Source of the DNA: an uncultured Bacilli bacterium
Lineage (GTDB): Bacteria; Bacillota_I; Bacilli_A; RF39; UBA660
DNA: 53,018 bases
Assembly (NCBI GenBank): GCA_947601485.1
Contig: CANQGF010000004.1
Span: 1 to 53,018 of the forward strand
Direction of reading: 5' to 3'
The translations under genes and the position numbers were made by a program. Under the pieces are notes generated by a model. It ran no database searches and was not told the DNA's origin. It saw only the letters and a list, made by a program, of their open reading frames with translations. Each line of letters begins with the position of its first letter. The stretch's first letter is position 1. Shown here one piece after another: positions 45,339 to 53,018 of this stretch.

Positions 45339-45363
45339 GAGTTTGTAATATGTAGGAGGTAGT

Positions 45364-47649
45364 ATGATAAAAGAAGATGTGTTAAATGATATTGTGGTTG
45401 TGAAAAGAAGTGGACAAAGAGTCCCTTTTAATGGCACTAAAGTAGCAATCGCAATTAAAAAGGGTTTTGATAGTGTATACGATGACTATGATGAAAAAAT
45501 AGTTAATAAAGTATATGAAAAAGTTTTAAAGAAAATAGAAAGTGATTATCAAGATCGTAAAACTATTGGAATTGAAGAAATTCAAGATATAATTGAAAAA
45601 GTTTTAGCTAAAGATGATCCAGAGGTTTATAAATCATTTAGTGGTTATAGAGAAAGAAGAGCTCAATCAAGAGATGCATTCGTTGTTAAACAACAACATA
45701 AATTTGTTAAAGCGATTGAATCTTTAGGTCTTAAAAGTGCTAAAGAAGAAAATTCAAAAAGAGAAAATGCTAATGTTGATGGTGATGGACCAATGGGTAC
45801 GATGTTACATTTTGGTTCAACAGTGTCAAGAGAATTTGCTAAAGCTTATTTAATGGATGCTAAATACGCAAGAGCTCATGATGAAGGAGCCATTCATATT
45901 CATGATTTAGACTTCTGGGCTATGGGTACAACAACTTGTAACCAAATTGATTTAGATAAATTATTTAAAAATGGTTTTTCAACAGGACACGGATATTTAA
46001 GATGTCCTAATGATATTATGAGTTATACAGCTTTAGCAGCTATATGTATTCAAGCTAATCAAAATGATCAACATGGTGGACAAAGTATTCCAATGTTTGA
46101 TTATTATATGGCTCCAGGCGTTTTAAAAACATTTAAAAAGCAATTAAAACAAATGACTTATGATTATCTTGATTTAGAAGGCTTTTTAGGAGAAATAAAT
46201 TTTGATGATGTAGCTAATATTATTACTAATCTAACAACAATAGAATTTGATCCTAAAGAAGTATTTAAAGATTTTATAACTAGTGAAAGATTAGAAGAAA
46301 TGTTTGTTAAAGGTTATGATAAAGCATTAGCTAAAACTGACCGCATAACTTATCAAGCTATGGAAGCATTTATCCATAATTTAAATACAATGCATAGTAG
46401 AGCAGGAGCTCAAGTTCCATTCTCATCAGTTAACTTTGGTACTGATACATCTCCTGAAGGAAGAATGGTTATTAAAAATTTCTTATTAGCAACTGATGCT
46501 GGTCTTGGTAATGGTGAAACACCAATTTTCCCAATTTCTATTTTCAAATTAAAAGAGGGAGTTAGTTATAACGTTGGTGATCCAAACTATGATTTATTCC
46601 ATTTAGCTTGTAAAGTATCTGCTAAAAGATTATTCCCTAATTTCTCATTCTTGGATTCTTCATTTAATAAACCATATTTAAAAGCAGGAGATCCAAAAAC
46701 AGAAGTTGGATACATGGGTTGTAGAACAAGAGTAATTGGTAATGTTTGTTATCCAGATAAAGAAATTACACCAGGAAGAGGAAACTTATCATTTACAACC
46801 ATTAATTTACCAAGAATAGGTATTAAACATGGTATTGCTTTAGGCGAAAGAGATAAAGCTGATATGAAAGGCTTTTATGAAGAACTTGATGAATTACTTG
46901 ATTTATGTAAAGGACAACTTTTACAAAGATTCGATGTTCAATGTAGTAAGGGTGTCGAAAACTTTAAATTCTTACTTGGAGCTCATGTTTGGTTAGATTC
47001 AGAAAAACTTGAGCCAGGACAAAAAATTAGAAAAGTATTAAAACATGGAACATTGTCTATTGGTTTTATTGGTCTTGCTGAATGTCTTAAAGCTTTAATT
47101 GGTGAACATCATGGTGAATCAGAAAAAGCGCAAAAATTAGGTTTAGAAATTATTAGTCATATGAGAAAAAAATGTGATGAATATAGTCAAGAATTAAAAT
47201 TGAATTTCACTTGTCTTGCAACTCCAGCAGAAGGCTTGAGTGGTAGATTTGTAGGAATTGACCGTTCAATTTATGGCAAGATTAAAGGTGTAACGGATCG
47301 TGAATATTATACTAATTCATTCCATGTACCAGTTTATTATCATACTTCAATCGAACATAAATTAGATGTTGAAGGTAAATATCATCGTCTTACAAATGCT
47401 GGTCATATTTCTTATATTGAAATTGATGGTGATACCGCAAATAATGTAGAAGCATTTGAGAAGATTGTACGTGTGATGCATGATAAAGATATTGGTTATG
47501 GCGCAATTAACCATCCAGTTGATAGAGATCCAGTTTGTGGCTATGTAGGAGTCATTAATGATGTTTGTCCACGCTGTGGTAGACGTGATTTTGAAGGGGT
47601 TCCAGTTGAAACTATTAATCATTTAGAATGTGGCATCGATTGTAAATAA
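45364..47649 (+). CDS. nrdD: anaerobic ribonucleotide reductase NrdD, lacking its glycyl-radical segment
   Basis: This is the class III ribonucleoside-triphosphate reductase large chain, 761 residues. The N-terminal ATP cone (about 8-100, VVVKRSGQRVPFNGTKVA) gives allosteric control. The barrel holds TCNQIDLDKLFKNGF, MHSRAGAQVPFSSVNFGTD and GYMGCRTRVIGN, the likely active-site cysteine region. The C-terminus has the zinc-site segment VCGYVGVINDVCPRCGRR and then ends in HLECGIDCK. The expected radical motif RITGYLVG is absent. It lies on the separate 56-codon ORF at 47704, in the same frame but beyond three stop codons. AGGAGG lies four bases before the ATG. Confidence 0.93.
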   Translation: MIKEDVLNDIVVVKRSGQRVPFNGTKVAIAIKKGFDSVYDDYDEKIVNKVYEKVLKKIESDYQDRKTIGIEEIQDIIEKVLAKDDPEVYKSFSGYRERRAQSRDAFVVKQQHKFVKAIESLGLKSAKEENSKRENANVDGDGPMGTMLHFGSTVSREFAKAYLMDAKYARAHDEGAIHIHDLDFWAMGTTTCNQIDLDKLFKNGFSTGHGYLRCPNDIMSYTALAAICIQANQNDQHGGQSIPMFDYYMAPGVLKTFKKQLKQMTYDYLDLEGFLGEINFDDVANIITNLTTIEFDPKEVFKDFITSERLEEMFVKGYDKALAKTDRITYQAMEAFIHNLNTMHSRAGAQVPFSSVNFGTDTSPEGRMVIKNFLLATDAGLGNGETPIFPISIFKLKEGVSYNVGDPNYDLFHLACKVSAKRLFPNFSFLDSSFNKPYLKAGDPKTEVGYMGCRTRVIGNVCYPDKEITPGRGNLSFTTINLPRIGIKHGIALGERDKADMKGFYEELDELLDLCKGQLLQRFDVQCSKGVENFKFLLGAHVWLDSEKLEPGQKIRKVLKHGTLSIGFIGLAECLKALIGEHHGESEKAQKLGLEIISHMRKKCDEYSQELKLNFTCLATPAEGLSGRFVGIDRSIYGKIKGVTDREYYTNSFHVPVYYHTSIEHKLDVEGKYHRLTNAGHISYIEIDGDTANNVEAFEKIVRVMHDKDIGYGAINHPVDRDPVCGYVGVINDVCPRCGRRDFEGVPVETINHLECGIDCK

Positions 47650-47703
47650 TAAAAAATATGTATGCTAATATAAAATATAAAAAATAAGGAGGAGGAAATA
47701 TTT

Positions 47704-47874
47704 ATGGAAGCAACAAAAACAAAAAAATTAGTTGGTGAAGGAGTAGGATTTGAAAGAATTCGTCGTATTACTGGTTATTTAGTAGGTACTTTAGATAGAT
47801 TTAATAATGCGAAAAAAGCCGAAGAACATGATCGAGTTAAACATACTTTAAATTCAGAAGAAAAAGCAGCTTAA
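47704..47874 (+). CDS. NrdD glycyl-radical segment on a separate 56-aa peptide
   Basis: This ORF is too short for the track. It encodes MEATKTKKLVGEGVG, then FERIRRITGYLVGTLDRFNN and AKKAEEHDRVKH. The last two match the C-terminal radical loop of clostridial NrdD, where the glycine of the RITGYL motif (G24 here) carries the radical. AAGGAGGAGG (47686-47695) lies eight bases before the ATG, stronger than most sites in the window. It lies 54 nt behind nrdD and 15 nt before nrdG, whose AAGGAG overlaps its stop. I infer that it docks into NrdD and is activated by NrdG. A simple frameshift does not explain the split. Confidence 0.85.
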   Translation: MEATKTKKLVGEGVGFERIRRITGYLVGTLDRFNNAKKAEEHDRVKHTLNSEEKAA

Positions 47875-47889
47875 GGAGTAAAATAAAAA

Positions 47890-48447
47890 ATGACAATTAG
47901 ACTAGCAGCACCACTTCAAATGGATAGTGTTGTTGATGGTTTTGGGGTAAGGACAGTTATTTGGACTCAAGGATGTTCTCATAATTGTCCTTTTTGTCAA
48001 AATCCTCAAACACATAATTTTGAAGGTGGTTGTGATTTTTCAGTTGATGAAATAAAAGAAGAAATAAAAAATTTAAAAAATCAAGATGGAATTACATTAA
48101 GTGGAGGAGATCCTCTATATCAAATAGAACCTATCGTTGAAATTAGTAAATATGCTAAAAGTCTTGGTTTAAATGTATGGTGTTATACTGGTTTTCTATA
48201 TGAAGATATTTTAAAAATGGGAGAAAAAAATCCTAAATATTTAGAACTTTTACAATATTTAGATGTTTTAGTTGATGGTTTATTTGTAAATGAATTAAAG
48301 GATTTGAATCTTTTATTTAGGGGGTCATCTAATCAAAGATTAATTGATGTTCCTAAAACATTAAGATTTAAAAAAGTAATGCTTATTCCGGAAAGTGATG
48401 GCATTATGGAAAAATTTACTGAAAAAAAAGAAGTAACTTTTATATAA
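47890..48447 (+). CDS. nrdG: anaerobic ribonucleotide reductase activase NrdG
   Basis: This radical SAM enzyme makes the glycyl radical on NrdD. The 185-residue protein has the cluster motif CSHNCPFCQNPQTH (CxxxCxxC), the preceding DGFGVRTVIWTQG, and the SAM-binding GGDPLYQ. LRFKKVML near the end is a family trait. The length is normal. AAGGAGT precedes the ATG, overlapping the stop of the radical-peptide gene. It closes the nrdD operon and is followed by a hairpin terminator. Its substrate here would be the separate peptide, probably bound to NrdD. Confidence 0.95.
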   Translation: MTIRLAAPLQMDSVVDGFGVRTVIWTQGCSHNCPFCQNPQTHNFEGGCDFSVDEIKEEIKNLKNQDGITLSGGDPLYQIEPIVEISKYAKSLGLNVWCYTGFLYEDILKMGEKNPKYLELLQYLDVLVDGLFVNELKDLNLLFRGSSNQRLIDVPKTLRFKKVMLIPESDGIMEKFTEKKEVTFI

Positions 48448-48467
48448 GGGAGCTTAAGGCTCTTTTT
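48446..48467 (+). terminator. intrinsic terminator after nrdG
   Basis: AAGGGAGC - TTAAG - GCTCTTTT stem with two G-U pairs, then T. Confidence 0.6.
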
Positions 48468-48479
48468 ATGTGATATTTA

Positions 48480-48509
48480 TTGCTTTTTTAAAGAAAAAAA
48501 GTATATAAT
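48480..48509 (+). promoter_or_regulatory. putative promoter of murD
   Basis: TTGCTT (48480-48485), 18 bp, TATAAT (48504-48509). Confidence 0.5.
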
Positions 48510-48530
48510 TAATTAGAAAAGAGTGATTAT

Positions 48531-49853
48531 ATGTTAAATGATAAAAAAATATTGGTTTTAGGTTTAGGCAAAAGTGGCTATCACGTTATTAAATTATTGG
48601 CAGGTAATAATACCATAGTAGCATGTGATAAAAATATGCCTGATGAAGAAAAAATTTCTGAATTTCAAAAATTAAATGTTATTTTTAAACAAAGCCCTGA
48701 TGCAACTGAAATATTAGATGAATCTTTTGATCTTTTAATTAAATCACCAGGAATTGAGCCTTTTCATCCATGTGTTAAAAAAGCTAAAGAACTCAATATT
48801 AAAATTGTCAATGAAATGGAAGTAGCATATCACTATTTACCTAAAAATGTTAAAATTATTGGTATTACTGGCTCAAATGGTAAAACTACCACAACAACCA
48901 TGTTATATGAATTATTGAAATTACATGGTGTAAGTGCCATTTTAGGAGGCAATATTGGGTTTCCTTTATGTGAGATATTAAATAGTGTTAAAGAAGGCGA
49001 TACTTTAGTTTTAGAAATATCCGATCATCAATTAAATGATTTAACTGATTTTAAAACTGATATTAGTATACTTACTAATCTTTGTCCAACTCATCTAGAT
49101 TTTCATGGTAATTATGAAAATTATAAAAATGTTAAAAAGAAAATATTTAATCACCATACAAGTAGTGATTTAGCTATTATCAATAATTATAATCAAGATT
49201 CACTTGAATTAACTAGGGATATCTTATCTCATAAAATATATTTTAATGATGAAAATAATTATTACAATGAAGAAGGTATTTTTGTTAATAAAGAAAAAAT
49301 ATTAAATTTAGATGAAATCAAAATACAAGGCAATCATAATTATGAAAATATTTTAGCATGTTTATTAGCTTTAAGGGAATTTGCTTTTGATAAAGATATA
49401 ATAAAGAAATATTTTAAAGAATTTAAAGGAGTAGAACATCGTATTGAAATTGTTGAATCCAAAAGTAAGGCAAAATTTTATAATGATTCAAAATCTACAA
49501 ATCCAACCAGTACTTTAATTGCCCTTAAAACAATGAAAGAAAATGTCCATTTAATTTTAGGTGGAAAAGAAAGAATGCAAGATTTTCATGAATTAGATAA
49601 TGAAATAAAAAAAGTAAAATGTATTTACGCTATTGGAGAAATTACTGATCGTATAGATGAATATGCTAAAGAAAATAATGTTCCTTGTCTTAAATGTTAT
49701 ACTTTAGATAAGGCAATGACGCAAATTCAAAAAAATGTTAAAGATAATGATGTGGTTTTACTCTCACCTGGCAGTGCTTCTTGGGATCAATATGATCGTT
49801 TTGAAACAAGAGGGGAAGAATTTAAAAAATTAGTTGAAAAATTGTTTAATTAA
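48531..49853 (+). CDS. murD: UDP-N-acetylmuramoylalanine--D-glutamate ligase MurD
   Basis: This enzyme adds D-glutamate to the peptidoglycan precursor. The 440-residue protein shows the N-terminal UMA-binding fold VLGLGKSGYHVIKLL, KSPGIEPFHP, the ATP loop GITGSNGKTTTTTMLYEL near 112, VLEISDHQLNDL, LCPTHLDFHGN, FKGVEHRIEIV and FYNDSKSTNPTST, and ends in LLSPGSASWDQYDRFETRG. These are MurD signatures. The usual E.SSFQL reads EISDHQL, a moderate variation. It stands alone with its own promoter. Confidence 0.95.
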   Translation: MLNDKKILVLGLGKSGYHVIKLLAGNNTIVACDKNMPDEEKISEFQKLNVIFKQSPDATEILDESFDLLIKSPGIEPFHPCVKKAKELNIKIVNEMEVAYHYLPKNVKIIGITGSNGKTTTTTMLYELLKLHGVSAILGGNIGFPLCEILNSVKEGDTLVLEISDHQLNDLTDFKTDISILTNLCPTHLDFHGNYENYKNVKKKIFNHHTSSDLAIINNYNQDSLELTRDILSHKIYFNDENNYYNEEGIFVNKEKILNLDEIKIQGNHNYENILACLLALREFAFDKDIIKKYFKEFKGVEHRIEIVESKSKAKFYNDSKSTNPTSTLIALKTMKENVHLILGGKERMQDFHELDNEIKKVKCIYAIGEITDRIDEYAKENNVPCLKCYTLDKAMTQIQKNVKDNDVVLLSPGSASWDQYDRFETRGEEFKKLVEKLFN

Positions 49854-49862
49854 AGGTATAAT
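49834..49862 (+). promoter_or_regulatory. promoter of the anchored Ig-like protein gene
   Basis: TTGAAA (49834-49839), 17 bp, TATAAT (49857-49862). The -35 lies inside the 3' end of murD. Confidence 0.6.
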
Positions 49863-49902
49863 TTTTATATGATACGAAAGTTGTAGAAGGGGCATGAATT
49901 TT

Positions 49903-51261
49903 ATGAACAATAACCAAGACAATTATAACGGATCGGAATTTGATAATACCGCTTATTCTAATAACTATATGAGTAATAATGGTGACCCTAATAGTTACAG
50001 TGCTGTTTATAATGATGGAATTAAAGAAGGCGGACAATTTTTTAATTCAACTAATAATCAAATGCCAAATCCAAATCCTAATGATTTAGGTTTTAGTAAT
50101 CAAGATAGTTTACAAACTGATTTAAATAGTTATAGTAATGATTCTAATAGTTTAAATGGTAATTTAAATAATGATTTAAACAATAATGCTAACAATAATT
50201 ATTCTAGTGAATTTTTTGGAATAGAAAATCCTAATAATACTATGAATTATCAAACACCATCTAAACCAAATAATAAATTTGATATTAAAACTTTCTTTAC
50301 TGAAATAATAAATGATAAAAACAAGTTAGTATTTATTGCTATTGTTATTATTGCTATTCTTGCTGTTGGAATTGGTACTTATATTATTTTAAAAGTAACT
50401 AGATCAGCAGGAAGTAGGAATGTAGATATAACATTAAATAATTTAGAGGTCTATGTTGGTGATACTTTACCTGGTCGAAGTAGTTTTGCCACAGTTAAAG
50501 GAATGAATATTGAGAATTGTAAATTTGATTTATCAAAAATAAATACTACTAGAGCTGGTACTTATGAATTTACTGTAACTTGTGGAAGTGTTTCCAAAAC
50601 AGGTAATGTTAAAGTTCTTGATAATCATCAATTAGAAAATTCTTTAGTTGATGTCATTAAAGTAAAAAATCAAAAATTAACAGTTGATGAATTTTTGAAA
50701 AGTCCTTCACCAAATTATACATATAAATTTACAGATAAAGATGCTGTTCAACAAGATTTAAGAAATGTTGGTGAATATGAAGTTTCGATAACTGCCACTA
50801 ATACTGAAAATAAATCATTTGAAATTAAAGGCAAGTTATATGTAGTAAATTATGAAATAAAAGGTTATCTAACATGCTCTAATAAAGCGCAAACAGTTCC
50901 TAATTCATCAGCAACTTATGTTGTAAGCAATAGATTTGGTATTTCTTATAATAAAGATCAAAATAGTAATATTTATAGTGGTCTAGGATTTGAAATATAT
51001 ACTTTTACATTTAGTGATCAAGTTGAATATTCTAGTTATGTTAAAACTTATAATACAAGTGGAAGTGTTGTCGTTAATAATGTAACGAGTGATAATATTA
51101 CTTTTGATGATGTAAATAGACAAATTAGTATTACAAGTAAATTAAATAATATCGATTTATATAATAAATATGGTGAAAATATTTTTAATAAATATAGTAC
51201 TTTAAGGACTTATTATACTAAAACTTTAAATAATGATTGTACTTATAGCAAGGTTAGTTAA
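49903..51261 (+). CDS. hypothetical membrane-anchored protein with Ig-like region
   Basis: The protein has about 452 residues. The first 125 are asparagine/serine-rich and disordered, predicted cytoplasmic. A single membrane helix follows (LVFIAIVIIAILAVGIGTYIILK). The outside part begins with an Ig-like module (ITLNNLEVYVGDTLP, TRAGTYEFTVTCGS), a second similar module (LRNVGEYEVSITATN), and an unrecognised C-terminal domain with a few cysteines. Two start codons are possible. ATG 49894 sits one base behind the AGAAGGGG site, so ATG 49903 is likelier. The role is unknown; surface structure or envelope sensing is a guess. It is monocistronic with a terminator over its stop. Confidence 0.7.
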   Translation: MNNNQDNYNGSEFDNTAYSNNYMSNNGDPNSYSAVYNDGIKEGGQFFNSTNNQMPNPNPNDLGFSNQDSLQTDLNSYSNDSNSLNGNLNNDLNNNANNNYSSEFFGIENPNNTMNYQTPSKPNNKFDIKTFFTEIINDKNKLVFIAIVIIAILAVGIGTYIILKVTRSAGSRNVDITLNNLEVYVGDTLPGRSSFATVKGMNIENCKFDLSKINTTRAGTYEFTVTCGSVSKTGNVKVLDNHQLENSLVDVIKVKNQKLTVDEFLKSPSPNYTYKFTDKDAVQQDLRNVGEYEVSITATNTENKSFEIKGKLYVVNYEIKGYLTCSNKAQTVPNSSATYVVSNRFGISYNKDQNSNIYSGLGFEIYTFTFSDQVEYSSYVKTYNTSGSVVVNNVTSDNITFDDVNRQISITSKLNNIDLYNKYGENIFNKYSTLRTYYTKTLNNDCTYSKVS

Positions 51262-51285
51262 GGAGACATTTTGTTTCCTTTTTTT
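51260..51285 (+). terminator. intrinsic terminator after the Ig-like protein gene
   Basis: AAGGAGACA - TTT - TGTTTCCTT stem with one G-U, then seven T. Confidence 0.75.
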
Positions 51286-51293
51286 ATGGGTTA

Positions 51294-51302
51294 TGCTATA
51301 CT
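51294..51302 (+). promoter_or_regulatory. extended -10 of the cysteine desulfurase gene
   Basis: TGCTATACT, 20 bp before ATG 51322. The -35 region would fall in the preceding terminator and is not convincing. Confidence 0.4.
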
Positions 51303-51321
51303 AAACTGGAGATGAGAAAAA

Positions 51322-52446
51322 ATGATATATTTAGATTATAGTGCTACAACCCCAGTTAATAAAGAAGTATTAGATAGTTATAATAAAGCTTGTTTAGATT
51401 TTGTTGGTAACGCTAATAGTTTACACAAATTAGGTATAAATATTGATAAATTAATTAATTCAGCAACTAGTCAAATTGCTAGTATTCTTCATGTAAAAAA
51501 TGATGAAATTATTTATACAAGTAGTTCATCAGAGTCTAATAATTTAGCAATAAAAGGAATTGCTTTTAAATATCAAAATAGAGGTAAGCATATCATAACC
51601 ACTAAATTTGAACATTCATCAGTTACAGAAACGATGAGATTTTTAGAGAAGTGTGGTTATGAGATATCTTATGTTAAGACAAATGAATATGGTATAGTTG
51701 ATTTAGAAGATTTAAAAAAATTAATTAGAAATGATACAATATTAGTTTCTATAACTGCAGTAAATAGTGAATTAGGTATTAAAGAACCAATCGCTGAAAT
51801 TGCTGATTTATTAAAAAATTATTCATGTTTTTTTCATGTAGATTTAACGCAAAGTATAGGTAAAGTTAATATCGATTTAACAAATGTCGATTTAGCTAGT
51901 TTTTCAGCGCATAAAATTTATGGATTAAAAGGAATTAGTGTCTTAATAAAAAAAGAAAAAATATCTTTAGAACCTTTAATTCATGGAGGTAAATCAACTA
52001 CTATTTATCGAAGTGGTACTCCAGCTCATCCTTTAATTGTTTCTATAGCAAAAGCTTTACGCTTGCAAATGGAGAACTTTGATCAAAAGTATGAATATGT
52101 CAAAATGCTTAATGATTATTTAAGAGAAAATTTAAAAAAATATTCTTTTGTTGTTATTAATAGTAATGATTATAGTATTCCACATATTTTAAATATTAGT
52201 ATTTTGGGAATAAAATCAGAAACTATGATGCATGCTTTAGAAGAAGATGATATTTATGTATCAACTAAAACAGCTTGTAGTGATGATAATAGTTATTCAG
52301 AAGCTGTTTATGAAATTACTAAAGACATGAATAGAAGTAAAAGTAGCATTCGTATTAGTATTTCACATTTAACTACTAAAGAAGAAATCGATAGTTTTTT
52401 AATTTCTTTTGCTAAAAATTATCAAAAATTAAAAATGAACTCTTAA
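51322..52446 (+). CDS. cysteine desulfurase, NifS/IscS type
   Basis: This PLP enzyme removes sulphur from cysteine for iron-sulphur clusters or tRNA thiolation. The 374-residue protein has the typical start IYLDYSATTPVNKEVLDSY, the histidine FEHSSV, the aspartate HVDLTQSIG, the PLP-lysine segment SFSAHKIYGLKG near 195-205, YRSGTP, and the sulphur-carrying cysteine in KTACSDDNSYS near 317. It is not SufS-like, because the extended cysteine loop is present. No iscU, nifU or thiI gene is next to it, so the acceptor is unknown. It has its own promoter-like -10, and GGAGATGAG precedes the start. Confidence 0.9.
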   Translation: MIYLDYSATTPVNKEVLDSYNKACLDFVGNANSLHKLGINIDKLINSATSQIASILHVKNDEIIYTSSSSESNNLAIKGIAFKYQNRGKHIITTKFEHSSVTETMRFLEKCGYEISYVKTNEYGIVDLEDLKKLIRNDTILVSITAVNSELGIKEPIAEIADLLKNYSCFFHVDLTQSIGKVNIDLTNVDLASFSAHKIYGLKGISVLIKKEKISLEPLIHGGKSTTIYRSGTPAHPLIVSIAKALRLQMENFDQKYEYVKMLNDYLRENLKKYSFVVINSNDYSIPHILNISILGIKSETMMHALEEDDIYVSTKTACSDDNSYSEAVYEITKDMNRSKSSIRISISHLTTKEEIDSFLISFAKNYQKLKMNS

Positions 52447-52473
52447 TTAGACGTTTAAACTTTGCAATTTATA

Positions 52474-52508
52474 TTTTCCCTCATAATTTATACTAGGGGG
52501 AGGGAAAA
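52474..52508 (+). promoter_or_regulatory. inverted repeat covering the RBS of the collagen-like gene
   Basis: TTTTCCCTC (52474-52482) is the exact complement of GAGGGAAAA (52500-52508), which includes the ribosome-binding site next to ATG 52509. If the transcript starts upstream of 52474, the hairpin could hide the site. Promoter elements near here (TATATT 52470-52475, TATACT 52489-52494) are ambiguous. Confidence 0.4.
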
Positions 52509-53018
52509 ATGAATAACGTTGAACGAGCAAGATGCATAATTGCTAATTTTAACAAAAATTATCGTCCAACAGGATGTTGTTGTCTAGCTCAAAATGTTGT
52601 TCCAAGTAACGTGACATTTACTATAGGTACAGTAACGACAGGAGCACCTGGTAGTGCAGCAGCTGCTAGCATAACCGGTGCATATCCTAATTTTATTTTA
52701 AATTTAACTATTCCTCAAGGCGCTACCGGCCCGACAGGCCCAACTGGTCCAGCAGGAGCTACCGGTCCACAAGGAATTCAAGGAGTTCAAGGTATTGAAG
52801 GACCAATAGGAGCCACTGGTGCGACAGGAGCTACTGGTCCACAAGGAATACAAGGCGTTGAAGGTCCAACCGGTCCAGAGGGAGCTACCGGTCCAACAGG
52901 TCCAGAAGGTGCAACCGGTCCAACAGGTCCGATTGGTGAAACTGGAGCTACTGGTCCACAAGGAATACAAGGCGTTGAAGGTCCAACCGGTCCAGAGGGA
53001 GCTACTGGCCCAACAGGT
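52509..53018 (+). CDS. collagen-like GXY-repeat protein, partial (runs off window)
   Basis: This ORF is missing from the track because it has no stop in the window; 170 codons are visible. The first 70 residues are a non-collagen head with a CCC cluster ([11 protein letters not shown]) and a short beta-like stretch ending [10 protein letters not shown]. Gly-X-Y triplets then run to the edge ([29 protein letters not shown]), rich in GPT and GAT like BclA-type exosporium and surface collagens. A 75-bp block recurs with a 117-bp period. GGGGGAGGG precedes the ATG. No signal peptide is obvious. A surface fibre is likely; a spore-coat role cannot be claimed from this alone. Confidence 0.88.
   Translation, partial: MNNVERARCIIANFNKNYRPTGCCCLAQNVVPSNVTFTIGTVTTGAPGSAAAASITGAYPNFILNLTIPQGATGPTGPTGPAGATGPQGIQGVQGIEGPIGATGATGATGPQGIQGVEGPTGPEGATGPTGPEGATGPTGPIGETGATGPQGIQGVEGPTGPEGATGPTG
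52827..53018. repeat. tandem repeat in the collagen-like gene, 117-bp period
   Basis: The 75-bp segment starting GGAGCTACTGGTCCACAAGG occurs at 52827-52901 and again at 52944-53018 with two substitutions. It continues beyond the window. Confidence 0.85.

Noticed and set aside
45310-45340. NrdR box or Fur/PerR box upstream of nrdD
   Set aside because: The AT-rich palindromes do not match the NrdR consensus and only loosely resemble Fur-family sites, so I report them without a regulator name.
47641-47703. Sequencing error or programmed frameshift as the cause of the split nrdD
   Set aside because: The small ORF is in the same frame as nrdD, but three stop codons and a strong ribosome-binding site lie between. 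One indel or substitution would not restore a continuous gene.
52720-53018. CRISPR-like or satellite repeat at the window end
   Set aside because: The repeats keep a Gly-X-Y reading frame throughout and follow a good start site, so they are collagen-like coding sequence.

Overview
This window is a piece of a very AT-rich, low-GC Gram-positive chromosome. It carries both DnaE and PolC replicases, a CIRCE element, a T-box, the AddAB recombination nuclease, MurC and MurD, an LTA-synthase-like enzyme, YqeG/YqeH/YneF and MscL. UGA is used as a stop (the pcrA and dusB reading frames end in TGA), so this is the standard bacterial code and not the Mycoplasma code. The content suits a reduced-genome Bacilli/Firmicutes lineage with a cell wall, such as the uncultured gut groups near Mollicutes and Erysipelotrichia. 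That placement is inference; no rRNA is present to test it.

Layout. About 1-5290: a remnant reading frame, then the operon pcrA, NDP-sugar-type nucleotidyltransferase, ligA. About 5300-7500: a small helical protein, a 36-codon ORF, a BRO-N/ORF6N/PLD-like fusion gene surrounded and interrupted by GTCAC palindromes, and convergent rpmB. About 7500-14800: dnaE and polC adjacent, 4 nt apart. About 14800-18000: yqeG, yqeH, mutL. About 18000-20400: a tandem-XRE regulator facing a cysteine-rich surface protein whose gene holds a roughly 300-bp GC-rich island. About 20400-25630: mscL, yneF, serine T-box with serS, a DUF4143 ATPase, miaB. About 25700-29100: a membrane operon with a degenerate GGDEF sensor and a YihY protein. 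About 29250-35300: CIRCE-htpG, LTA-synthase family enzyme, rmuC, a phosphatase-fold protein without its catalytic histidine, and a zinc-ribbon-like protein. About 35350-42460: pduL, then dusB-addB-addA. About 42500-45060: a short J-domain-like ORF, a DUF4116 gene, and murC on the minus strand. About 45300-48450: the class III ribonucleotide reductase operon. About 48500-53018: murD, an anchored Ig-like protein, a cysteine desulfurase, and a collagen-like protein running off the end.

The most interesting system is the anaerobic ribonucleotide reductase. The nrdD reading frame stops just after its zinc-binding segment. The glycyl-radical segment (FERIRRITGYLVGTL...) is a separate 56-residue ORF with its own strong ribosome-binding site, between nrdD and nrdG. 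The ORF is too short for the supplied track. If the sequence is right, the enzyme must be assembled from a catalytic barrel and a detachable radical-carrying peptide, comparable in idea to the GrcA/YfiD spare part of pyruvate formate-lyase.

Other notable signals are a GTCACAA-N-TTGTGAC operator-like palindrome repeated upstream of and inside the ORF6N gene, a CIRCE-like element in the htpG leader, paired TATGNNCATA operators between the tandem-XRE gene and the surface protein gene, a 13-bp inverted repeat between the murC and nrdD promoters, and widespread TGn-extended -10 boxes. I saw no tRNA, rRNA, CRISPR array or insertion sequence.
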